Below are positions 12,001 through 14,733 of a DNA stretch of 25,006 nt, piece by piece (the stretch's first letter is position 1; each line of letters starts with the position of its first letter). Position numbers and translations under genes: made by a program. Source of the stretch: CAZVRZ01 sp964629965 (GTDB taxonomy: Bacteria > Chloroflexota > Anaerolineae > Anaerolineales > UBA4823). Location: positions 1 to 25,006 of the forward strand of contig CAZVRZ010000080.1 in NCBI GenBank assembly GCA_964629965.1. The letters are read 5' to 3'. The notes below the pieces were generated by a model. That model saw only the letters and a list, made by a program, of their open reading frames with translations. It was not told where the DNA came from and searched no databases.

Positions 12001-13997
12001 GGAGTAGGGGTGATCGTGGGCGTGGGGGTTGCTCCGCTGATGCTGATATGCAGCAGGCTCTCGTTATTGGTTTCATCCACTTCTTCATACCATGTTGGCT
12101 CGTACGGATCTACCTTAGCATACAGATCATGCTCGCCGCTTAACAATCCTGGATGCGCAAATATGAGGATATCTGCCTCACCAGGCAGCAAACCATCATC
12201 CCCATAAGAGAAACCGGAATCATTCCAGCAGACCTGCCCGTAAGGGCATTCACCAATATAAACAGGGATGGCGCCATCTGGGCCGCCAACCGTCAGGTTG
12301 CCCTGGTTCTTTATTTGGACGGTCGTTGTGAACGGTTCCCCAGCAACCGGGGCCGCGGGATCTATCGTCAGGCTGGTGATGATCAGGTCCGCTCCAGTCC
12401 ACGGGACCGCAATCACCTCGACCGGACCACCCACGTTATTGGTCTCATCCTCCTCAGTTTGTTGGCAATTTTGATCCACCTGAGCATAAATCTGGTGCGT
12501 GCCGGTAATGGCGTATGCCAGGTGAACAAATGTATACGACCCCGATTCGCCCGGGTTAAGCCACCAACTATCCTCATCGTGGATGTCCCACAAGCCTAAT
12601 AGATCACCGCAACCCGTGGGTACATGATCTTCGTAAACGGCGATGCTGTAGGGAACATCAAGTATACTTAAGCCCTGGTTGCTGAATTTCACGGTCACTT
12701 CGAAGGACTGACCCAATCCAGGGTTGATGATCGGAAGCTGGATCTCATCCACCACTAAGTCGGGATAAGCGGGTAGCCCGGAAACGGTAAAACTGATCGG
12801 ACCGGTGAGGTTGTTCGTCTCCACCGTTTCGGTGATCATGTTCCAAGTATCTATCTGCGCAGAAACGGTATGGACGCCCTCCTCGGCGAAACTCCCAAAG
12901 GTCACCGTAAAGGTTTCGGTGTCGCCAGCAGCGATCGGATTTCCCAGGTGGTCCCACCGCCAAGAATCATCATCGACAAAAAGAGCCGAATAGGGGTATT
13001 CCAACATATCTTCGCTGCCCTGGTTCTTGAGTGTCACTGCAAATGCTACGGGTTGATTGGGGCGCGGGTTGGGTGGGATGATTTCAATATTTGACACGAT
13101 CAGATCAATATCGCTTGATTGCGTAGCCTGGATTGGCAGCGGATAATCTGCTTGAGGGTAGCTGGACACAGCCACATCTTTAGCCGCGGCATCGCTGTCA
13201 ATCTGCCCAACGATCACCGGCACACTGGGATTCGAGACATCCACGATTTGTAAGCCGCCCTCCCCGTCGGCCACGTAAACCAGATTGTCCGCGGTAGCCA
13301 CCCCTTGGGCTAACCCTGCCGTATCCACCGCGCCGACTTCATTCTGCATGGCATAGGCCGAAACCTCACATTCAGCGGTGATCTCGTAGAGTCGTTCTAC
13401 CCCACCGGCATAGGGCTGGTACCAGGGGGCATTAAAAGTGCTGTAATCACTGACCACACCAGCCCCACAGGGCGAATTGAAACCGGTTTCGGTCAGGTTG
13501 AAATCCTGAGCCAGTGTAGTGTAGCGGTAAGTAGTGTCATCCACCACCGTGCTGGTGACTGTCAGTCGCGGACCGGTGGTGTCGACTTCACCCAACCAGA
13601 CTCCAGTGTTGGTGGCTTGTGAATTGTGTCCGGCCAGATCCCAACCACGCAAATCCATGCGGTAGGCGCCCTCCAGACCAGCAGGTGGGTTCGTATTCCA
13701 GGTTGTGGAGGCTACTCCAGCGCCGTTTTGGAGGGGAGCCACGATCTGCCAACCGCCATTCGCCAACCCCAAGATTTCCTCAGGCATCAAGGCTCGGGCG
13801 TAGATGCGTATATCGTCGATCTGCCCGGTGAAATAACGCGCCGAAAGCGGGTTGAGCGTGGTCGTCCAGGAAACTCCCACTGATCTTCCGCCTGTGCTGA
13901 AAATTTCCGCCGCACTACCTGGGTCCGTTGCAACAGACATTGTTCCCATCGACATTTTTACCAGGCCTGCCGAGCCCAGTTGATAGTAGTACACTTC
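81..13997 (-). CDS. Giant multidomain cell-surface protein, 3' part (LamG6 end, split LVIVD propeller, 20 CARDB domains, Ig, P domain, C-terminal motif)
   Basis: This is the C-terminal part of the same gene: 4,638 residues from the first codon after the gap (13997-13995, Glu) to a TGA stop at 81-83. A start could be drawn at 14024 before the gap, but it lies in a frame different from the real one there and is an artefact. Order, numbered from 13997: end of LamG6 (1-82), Ig-like sequence, first propeller blade (221-277), twenty CARDB domains with a Thr-Pro linker between the third and fourth (295-2764), remaining propeller blades (2777-3014), Ig-like domains, an Fn3-like domain, a CBM9/DOMON-like sandwich, a DUF11-like domain, Ig-like domains with an inserted P/Homo B domain (about 3925-4072), a divergent CARDB-like domain, two GWNLVS modules (from 4331) and a C-terminal domain ending in IWLPMVFKDYNFGANGD. 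All recognised modules are extracellular beta-sheet domains. The expected role is adhesion or ligand binding at the cell surface (inference). Confidence 0.92.
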   Translation of the reverse strand, partial: EVYYYQLGSAGLVKMSMGTMSVATDPGSAAEIFSTGGRSVGVSWTTTLNPLSARYFTGQIDDIRIYARALMPEEILGLANGGWQIVAPLQNGAGVASTTWNTNPPAGLEGAYRMDLRGWDLAGHNSQATNTGVWLGEVDTTGPRLTVTSTVVDDTTYRYTTLAQDFNLTETGFNSPCGAGVVSDYSTFNAPWYQPYAGGVERLYEITAECEVSAYAMQNEVGAVDTAGLAQGVATADNLVYVADGEGGLQIVDVSNPSVPVIVGQIDSDAAAKDVAVSSYPQADYPLPIQATQSSDIDLIVSNIEIIPPNPRPNQPVAFAVTLKNQGSEDMLEYPYSALFVDDDSWRWDHLGNPIAAGDTETFTVTFGSFAEEGVHTVSAQIDTWNMITETVETNNLTGPISFTVSGLPAYPDLVVDEIQLPIINPGLGQSFEVTVKFSNQGLSILDVPYSIAVYEDHVPTGCGDLLGLWDIHDEDSWWLNPGESGSYTFVHLAYAITGTHQIYAQVDQNCQQTEEDETNNVGGPVEVIAVPWTGADLIITSLTIDPAAPVAGEPFTTTVQIKNQGNLTVGGPDGAIPVYIGECPYGQVCWNDSGFSYGDDGLLPGEADILIFAHPGLLSGEHDLYAKVDPYEPTWYEEVDETNNESLLHISISGATPTPTITPTPTQTGTPTSTPTNTPTPTSTLTPTNTATHTPTPTITPTPTNTSTPTSTPTNTAVPAPDLVVTGLTFNPTAMLPNSGALVQVSVTVRNQGNASSSSAYVGIYAKTDPVPAGYSDAAFMVLSVPSLGAGSSITVYSSPYAYTFPVGHHYVYALADKNQVVAEKDETNNGFGPVNFDVVQYDLVIDSLTVSPAQPMPNEPVYFTTVIRNAGTYQSPLAAWSGIYVDRDFTGCGSPGDRNQAIPGLAVGASYTLTLALESGIATAGVHTVRAYTDYQCSIAEISEANNGFGPVSFNVVQRYADLVVDSITPNPLEPAATYPFTYTVQVSNQGETASPISYLALYQDYVPLDCDDISWTNTARVPALGIGESVELTVASTGLSPQGQHFAAVFTDYLCEVEETNESNNIYTQVITVTSSLQPDYVIENVSAEPSIAFLGQPISYTLRISNQGTAYGPSTFAGIYLDYFPHCGDLPDLSTTVPGLAIGEVVTVTVTDVGFTIPGTHNVYAMVDHYCSHTETDENNNYFGPLSISAAGPDLQVDSLTLDPASPKEMETITFTLVVQNHGTTASSQSALTGIYIDREPTGSCSDSVDGFGVVPPLQPSERYTLTLTTMLYDFRQYYIFAATDFTCQVLETVENNNTFGPEYFIVEPAPQPDLVITAFSAEPLEIPAEDPVTYTIRITNQGDALASPSSAGLYLDRVPLGCTGGDPDIGDYGVRVPAIAVGESYTFTLQASFTTEDVHQTFAFADYGCEVIENDESNNRAGPVAITVLPSRRPDLVIESVSVLPETVRAEETFTFTVQIRNQGDRSTGNTLLAIYYDAPPSGCGDPSLGKTAQIPPLEPGEVANVSVLYWDGLATSGTRDVYFLADFNCIETESDEINNLLSQSVTILPPLRPDLVVENLRVSPVSPRAEEQPLTYTVRVRNQGTQVSEGTSVAIYHNPASSVHPCGDTTWMNVGSAPALEIGEAITLTITTEGFTTSGANIARAVVDFGCSITESDEDNNLLDLPVQVLPSLRPDLVVEYLAVSPEIPAVEEPLEYTVRVRNQGTQSSTSVLLAIYHDPVLKDYQCGDATWVNTKQIPGLGFGEAVTLTVTMSAGFITDGVHMVRAVVDFACSISEGNETNNQMDLSIEVLPPRRPDLVVEYLTVSPENLAIGEVPEYLVRVRNQGTQASSSTGLAIYHDPVLPDYQCGDTTWVNTGLVPALGIGEAITLTIPTPTGFITADMHTARAVVDFNCNITESDEINNQVDLSIEVAAFRRPDLVIESVTTLPITPAVDQFFKYKVVVKNQGNAVSQQSGLAIYHDPASPPACGDDTWMNVGPVPALGIGESAELTVQAIPFETTGSHAVILVADYNCLITELQEDNNAQEMELNVVSSLLPDLVVESVSISPEVPMIGQSVEYTVYIRNQGSAAAHIYTRADLYLDRVPAECGDEVDFSYDHFMVPPLGIGSVVTATFTAPFSAGTLHSAYVYLDVYCWLAESDKTNNLYDLSVAVTTDPQPDLVVDNVMVYPEEPAAGETVQYTVTVKNRGTEVISVTTSAGLYLDRVPMGCGGAIDAGDQSYSLAPMAVGETRQFTFTAPFTTTGSHSAYVFLDYGCLVDESNEVNNQRGPIDFNITETLRPDLIVEGMSTVPASLVINTPFQIKLQVRNLGAVSSAGSELSLYMDHQPVGCGDTAGYDTVSVPALAAGEATIVTIDHTGLVDANAHQAYAMVDYNCQVTESTESNNTLQKSLHLGVSPNPDLVIEEITIEPEIPTTGDLVNFVVRVRNQGAAPTDGAASVGIYIDSDPVGCGGSANLSQEISSLDGGEVITLRFAYTGFTTQWDHYITGQVDDRCQVFESNEANNTYPRTWIFINPAPQPDLTIEGVTIEPAQLIGNQPVTYTLTIRNIGTLTSTEVISAGIYLDMIGGCGIEPDTWGQVPPLAAGASYQLTLVDPDGISVSGYHYLYARVDTDCQIIEDSEINNSYGSVRFQVQDLPLPDLVVNSLIAVPVSPNTNQALRYIVRVKNQGQIASTDISSLGIFEGYTTAACGMTADASVQVPPLAVGASQEFAIDTDGFNTAGEHPVVALVDQHCSIAESNENNNVSSALMVYVGVPVPTPTPTPTPQPGTDRFAFVAQEEAGMQIVDVSDPENPTLEKVVSTLGEAMAVTVVDQPGGKFAYLVAGSAGLIIIDVSDPGSPVTLGNYDTPGTAYGVAVTEELVLIADGESGLRIVDASNPDLPVGVGAYDTPGMAYDVAVLDNYAFVADGAAGLWVFDISLPSSPIPLSNYDTLGEVRGVDIQGNFAYIADGASGLHVLNISDPSQPFFIVLANTPGTARQVAAMDSLVFVADHDTGLRVLNPLWVSNGATACDSSGNCTTVAAPVVTLPAIDLRADPLLVQAEAESATWVAISSLPEILDSDQPFLINGQAAGGNSSLKILSLRVNGILIHGQSWDQGAVVDLPWSFSWTPTGEGQHTIEVTVTDWSGNSVSDQSTVIVDTAAPQIGADGTLYTAAQFYEPGRIDITGWVSDTVGVASVEWRLADGEWQSAVVDSSNWQATWQLESGLLPDGEEFLFTFRATDQVGHTSEELIALTVDILPPQEVDLTLTVDGQTILPGDTVPCSGSTPCSADLTLAWTPSSDHSDLADYLIQWSSEISATEHEAVSQAVGASTELRANYTAPEGTKVSLQLASQDIYAQQQWQRFGTVYVDSPTTPDYVWIGAETEVYHGWMESGCTLLGVDRRIYRQTTGGGLTLVPQELYTTWSAEALRLAWSGADWRSDGDLFVYLDTRAGGATEAYDPYPATAGNTKIALPSSLEADFLIWVQDHQTALLLSWDGSQWGFGSSLSEEQYRFAVNLNTGQTDLYLPFALLGINDPAVAELELLALASEEGALRLWATLPNANPVNSNLVIGSARIVSPVHEFGLIHAFSWDSLGAGICPNGSNQPDASHAYLDTDLALNLSAAPAGIQYNLLADNLFWLQDLLLDSPLEDIASHLNFLRSDYAPVGNGSVIEFTISYQNRGQDTAYGVYAELAPFFTLQLPGSTQIALGDIGPGVSGTITFAGMVDTSLDEAAWAGIKVEIYDHMHPDSGQPLEWMWVYHQVDRTPPEFFGIQKPGYLLKAGANTLQGYAYDESGVASVALNIDGPGGVSSVTCPLDPSQNGSWNCNLDVVGEDGDFVTIYMQATDRFGQSAAWDAPLEFLVDAAPPTLTLDLESTQTFTDGVVTDNALNLFGDAVDQAGIARVDVCIDGVCAPASLQQGQGQLAQVYEDIPAEPLAIDSSTICSNPILRVFNVAEDFAVKDVSLGFVAEHAQRDDLRVTLTSPSGTSVSMLFDDERTGTNYKNFDLLLNDAATLGFADFSGDHDPAGQRFEHWGRPGEPGRVFQGESSAGTWTLAICDVEPSTGNGAYLSSQLILNPREIAPQTAIWSFNNPGGDELDYVTQTVRIAAQDPLGNRSAALSFDLLMDSVAPEVVIDTVLNELALGSTGRVLGGAVTDGGPAATVHIQVHAPDGSVTTIRTMQDGEAWWYELVPQFAGQYTLWVVATDLVGNSSAFGPFMVAVTCSAAQLAVTGIRGEPAGGSDDAIALMAEIVNGGEEAVSAGVPVSFYADGDYIGTGETATPIGPGETGFARIIWNMAFAGQYEITAVPNDGHDQIEALPLCSRPSTKEQILVVDDIRLTRGWNLVSSNVQPFNPAVEVVELSMQGDYIEILGYDGSLLKYSPYFLPLMNTLETMDAEHGYWVKTFASVVTPIGEITEQAATLRMVGEIVPVDQPIHLEAGWNLVSYLPQQPLVVSEALQSIAGEYTAVLGFDDGALSYYPDLPPAMNTLVEMKPGAGYWIRVSEATTLVYPAATSNPSVAPEYPGSAQMPSEGGIPSPWWVNFYGTVQNLGAGTEILAVNHQGLVCGSVVVDQNGDFGLLPCYGQNPTPAAASDETIRFMTRDGVFLGYGKWTAFGDCQEIQLINPIIWLPMVFKDYNFGANGD
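84..420 (-). other. C-terminal domain with Chloroflexota-type WLPMV ending
   Basis: 'WWVNFYGTVQNLGAGTEILA' with VCGSVVVDQNGDFGLLPCYG, 'ETIRFMTRDGVFLGYGKWTA' and a Cys near the end form a small beta domain that I associate with the C-terminus of Anaerolineae secreted proteins. It is followed by IIWLPMVFKDY and a short tail. There is no LPxTG, hydrophobic helix or basic tail, so standard sortase anchoring is not indicated. Confidence 0.6.
505..1008 (-). repeat. Two tandem GWNLVS modules
   Basis: Two related modules of about 70 residues: LTRGWNLVSSNVQP with 'YIEILGYDGSLLKYSPYFLP' and 'MDAEHGYWVKT' (about 1008-810), and LEAGWNLVSYLPQQP with 'YTAVLGFDDGALSYYPDLPP' and 'MKPGAGYWIRV' (about 717-505). 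Shared order: GWNLVS, LG(Y/F)D-G-L-YP, MNTL, GYW(V/I). The module is common near the C-terminus of secreted bacterial proteins; its function is not established. Confidence 0.85.
1009..1782 (-). other. Ig-like domains and a divergent CARDB-like domain
   Basis: 'TAIWSFNNPGG' and 'VRIAAQDPLGNRSAA' to MDSVAPE complete the Ig-like domain split by the P domain (about 1782-1640). A full Ig-like domain follows (EVVIDTVLNELALGSTGR to FMVAVTC, about 1640-1350, with 'WVVATDLVGNSS'). The piece 1350-1009 (LAVTGIRGEP, 'ALMAEIVNGGEEAVSAGVPV', 'FAGQYEITAVPNDG') reads as a divergent CARDB-like domain. Confidence 0.62.
1783..2225 (-). other. P/Homo B (proprotein convertase P) domain
   Basis: About 145 residues with the hallmarks of the P domain: 'VKDVSLGFVAEHAQRDDLRV', TLTSPSGTSVSML, then 'FQGESSAGTWTLAICDVEPS' with the GNGAYLSSQLIL closing strand. 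P domains normally follow a subtilisin or metalloprotease domain and stabilise it. Here no protease is visible anywhere in the frame. The domain is flanked on both sides by pieces of one Ig-like domain. Confidence 0.85.
2226..2739 (-). other. Ig-like domain and first half of a second
   Basis: One bacterial Ig-like domain runs from FFGIQKPGYLLKAG to VDAAPP (about 2725-2430), with 'GYAYDESGVASVALNIDGPG' and 'MQATDRFGQSA'. A second begins at TLTLDLESTQ with 'FGDAVDQAGIARVDVCIDGV' and breaks off at about 2226, where the P domain begins. Confidence 0.68.
2740..3324 (-). other. Linker and DUF11-like domain
   Basis: The first part (SARIVSPVHEFGLIHAFSWD and onward) is a linker I cannot assign. From about 3050 the pattern 'VGNGSVIEFTISYQNRGQDT' with 'LGDIGPGVSGTITFAG' is that of a DUF11/CARDB-like beta domain, ending at VDRTPPE. 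Confidence 0.5.
3325..3910 (-). other. CBM9/DOMON-like beta-sandwich
   Basis: About 195 residues with 'ALRLAWSGADWRSDGDLFVY', LDTRAGG, 'DFLIWVQDHQTALLLSWDGS' and 'YRFAVNLNTGQTDLYLPFAL'. The alternation of 'L.LAW.G.DW..DGDLFVYLDT' with a later 'E..IPF/YLPFALLG' strand resembles carbohydrate-binding family 9 and DOMON-like domains. The assignment is a pattern impression; ligand unknown. Confidence 0.4.
3911..4956 (-). other. Ig-like and Fn3-like domains after the propeller
   Basis: First comes NGATACDSSGNCTTVAAP, which looks like the closing strand of an Ig-like domain. An Ig-like domain follows to VDTAAPQ (about 4915-4550), then a second one with 'WVSDTVGVASVEWRLADGEW' and 'FRATDQVGHTSE' to VDILPP (about 4549-4255), then an Fn3-like domain with 'LADYLIQWSS' (about 4250-3915). 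The V-D-x(3)-P junctions separate the modules. Confidence 0.65.
4957..5668 (-). repeat. LVIVD beta-propeller, rest of blade 2 through blade 7
   Basis: After a short PTPTPTPTPQPGT linker (5706-5665) the repeat resumes inside a blade at FAFVAQEEAGMQIVDVSDP. It then runs through five more blades of about 42 residues, recognisable by (V/I)AD-x(3)-GL-x-(I/V/L)-x(2)-(I/D) and (S/N)-(D/N)-P turns with YDTPG at blade starts. The last blade ends at GLRVLNPLWV. Counting with the part at 13338-13168 gives seven blades. Confidence 0.86.
5708..11843 (-). repeat. CARDB domains 4-20 (17 tandem domains, about 361-bp period)
   Basis: Seventeen consecutive CARDB domains, each about 120 residues. They start near 11843, 11475, 11115, 10757, 10412, 10052, 9688, 9328, 8962, 8596, 8230, 7869, 7503, 7140, 6782, 6424 and 6063. 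Each opens with PDL(V/I)(V/I)(E/D), continues with (R/K)NQG or a variant, and closes with an acidic E-x(2-3)-NN motif. Domains 5 to 20 carry a Cys in the middle loop (usually CGD) and one in the D-(Y/F)-x-C strand. Domains 11 to 13 are the most alike, with shared RVRNQGTQ and AIYH stretches. Function: modular surface stalk or adhesion domains (family knowledge). The ligand is unknown. Confidence 0.92.
11844..12034 (-). repeat. Thr-Pro-rich linker
   Basis: About 62 residues almost entirely of Thr and Pro with a few Ser and Asn, between CARDB3 and CARDB4. The unit TPTPTITPTPT-x-T-x-TPTSTPTNT occurs twice, near the start and end of the linker. Such linkers are extended and often O-glycosylated. 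At DNA level this is a G/T-rich imperfect repeat on the plus strand. Confidence 0.9.
12035..13115 (-). repeat. CARDB domains 1-3
   Basis: Three CARDB domains start near 13115 (DIDLIVSNIE), 12768 (YPDLVVDEIQ) and 12396 (ADLIITSLTI). Each has the (K/S)NQG turn after the second strand and ends in (V)(D)ETNN. Domain 1 has no cysteine. Domain 2 has the C-G-D / Q-N-C pair typical of the later domains. Domain 3 has both Cys in one loop (CPYGQVC). CARDB is a small extracellular beta-sandwich associated with adhesion. Confidence 0.87.
13168..13338 (-). repeat. LVIVD beta-propeller, blade 1 and start of blade 2
   Basis: 'GLAQGVATADNLVYVADGEG' followed by GLQIVDVSNPSVPVIVGQID is one complete LVIVD blade of about 42 residues. 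'AAAKDVAV' is the first strand of the next. The chain then leaves the repeat through a short linker (SSYPQADYPLPIQATQSS) into the CARDB array. Confidence 0.82.
13339..13754 (-). other. Ig-like sequence between LamG6 and the propeller
   Basis: 'GGWQIVAPLQNG' and 'PAGLEGAYRMDLRGWDLAGH' up to GEVDTTGP look like the second half of an Ig-like domain, which would complete the half-domain left before LamG5. A new Ig-like domain then starts at RLTVTSTVVDDTT and reaches 'LYEITAECEVSAYAMQN', where the propeller begins. Confidence 0.6.
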
Positions 13998-14733
13998 NNN
14001 NNNNNNNAGGCTCGCAGAAATCAAATGGGCCGGGGATCACCGTGACTGCATCGCTGGCGCCCTGTCCTTGCCAGGCAGTCGCGCCATTGATCGTCAGCAC
14101 ATATCCATAGGGATTCCAGGTGATCGGCGTGAAATACAATTGTGGAATGCGGGCGCAAGCTGTGCTGCTGTCATCGGCCCCGCGCCCGATATCGAATTGA
14201 TCGCTGATTGAGGGTGCCTGCCCAGCCAGGGCAGTTGTGCTATATTGCTCGATACCATCAACGTAAATGATGTAGCTACTGCCGTCAAAGGTTGCGGCTA
14301 CATGATTCCAGGCATTGGCCGTTAAAATATCGCCGGTGGTGAAACTCTGCTGGTTGCTGCCATCTCCAAACCCAGCCCAAATTTGGGTCTGGTTGACAAT
14401 CTCCAAGAAGGGGTATGCATATTGCTCGGGCGCGTAAGCATCGCTGCTGATCAGGGCATAAGCGCGGTCATCTGCCAGGGCAGGATAAACCCAGAGCGCC
14501 TGGGTAAACTGACCTTCGTTCAGGCGTAGATCGTTATCTGTCGAGACTGCGACATAATCATCCTGTCCATCTAGTGCCAGGGATTGCAGTTCTACGCGCC
14601 CAATGGCGGCCTTGCCAGCCTTGTCGAGTGTGCCGGTCTTGAGTACGCTCACATGACCATGACCAGATTGATCCGCCAGTCTGGTGTTGCTTGCCAAGGG
14701 TGTATCCTCGAAGGATAGCACCATCAGCGGCCC
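13755..14733 (-). other. LamG domain 6, interrupted by the assembly gap
   Basis: The core runs from GPLMVLSFEDTPLASNTRLA through 'FTQALWVYPAL', 'NAWNHVAATFDGSSYIIYVD' and 'FDIGRGADDS', then closes with 'FTGQIDDIRIYARALMPEEI' after the gap. Between IGRGA and FTGQIDDI lies an accessory segment of at least 110 residues (about 14155-13837) that contains the N-gap. This is the same loop that carries the insertion in LamG2. Confidence 0.82.
13998..14007. other. Assembly gap (10 N placeholder) inside the giant gene
   Basis: Ten consecutive N, almost certainly a fixed-size scaffold placeholder. The codon before it on the minus strand (14010-14008, Pro, in D-F-C-E-P) is complete, and the codon after it (13997-13995, Glu, in E-V-Y-Y-Y-Q-L) is complete. 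The true length must therefore be a multiple of three if the gene is intact. Ten is not, which is why the frame appears to shift. The gap falls in the accessory insertion of LamG6. Confidence 0.95.

Noticed and set aside
11752..12207. Plus-strand Val-Gly-rich open frame
   Set aside because: It is the reverse complement of the Thr-Pro linker and is low-complexity.
13915..13997. Continuation of the 5' frame past the gap to a stop at 13915
   Set aside because: This tail is out of frame with the clear LamG coding sequence on that side of the gap; it arises from the wrong placeholder length.
13998..14024. ATG at 14024 as the start of a separate downstream gene
   Set aside because: It lies in a frame different from the LamG frame that continues there, and the sequence after the gap starts in mid-domain.
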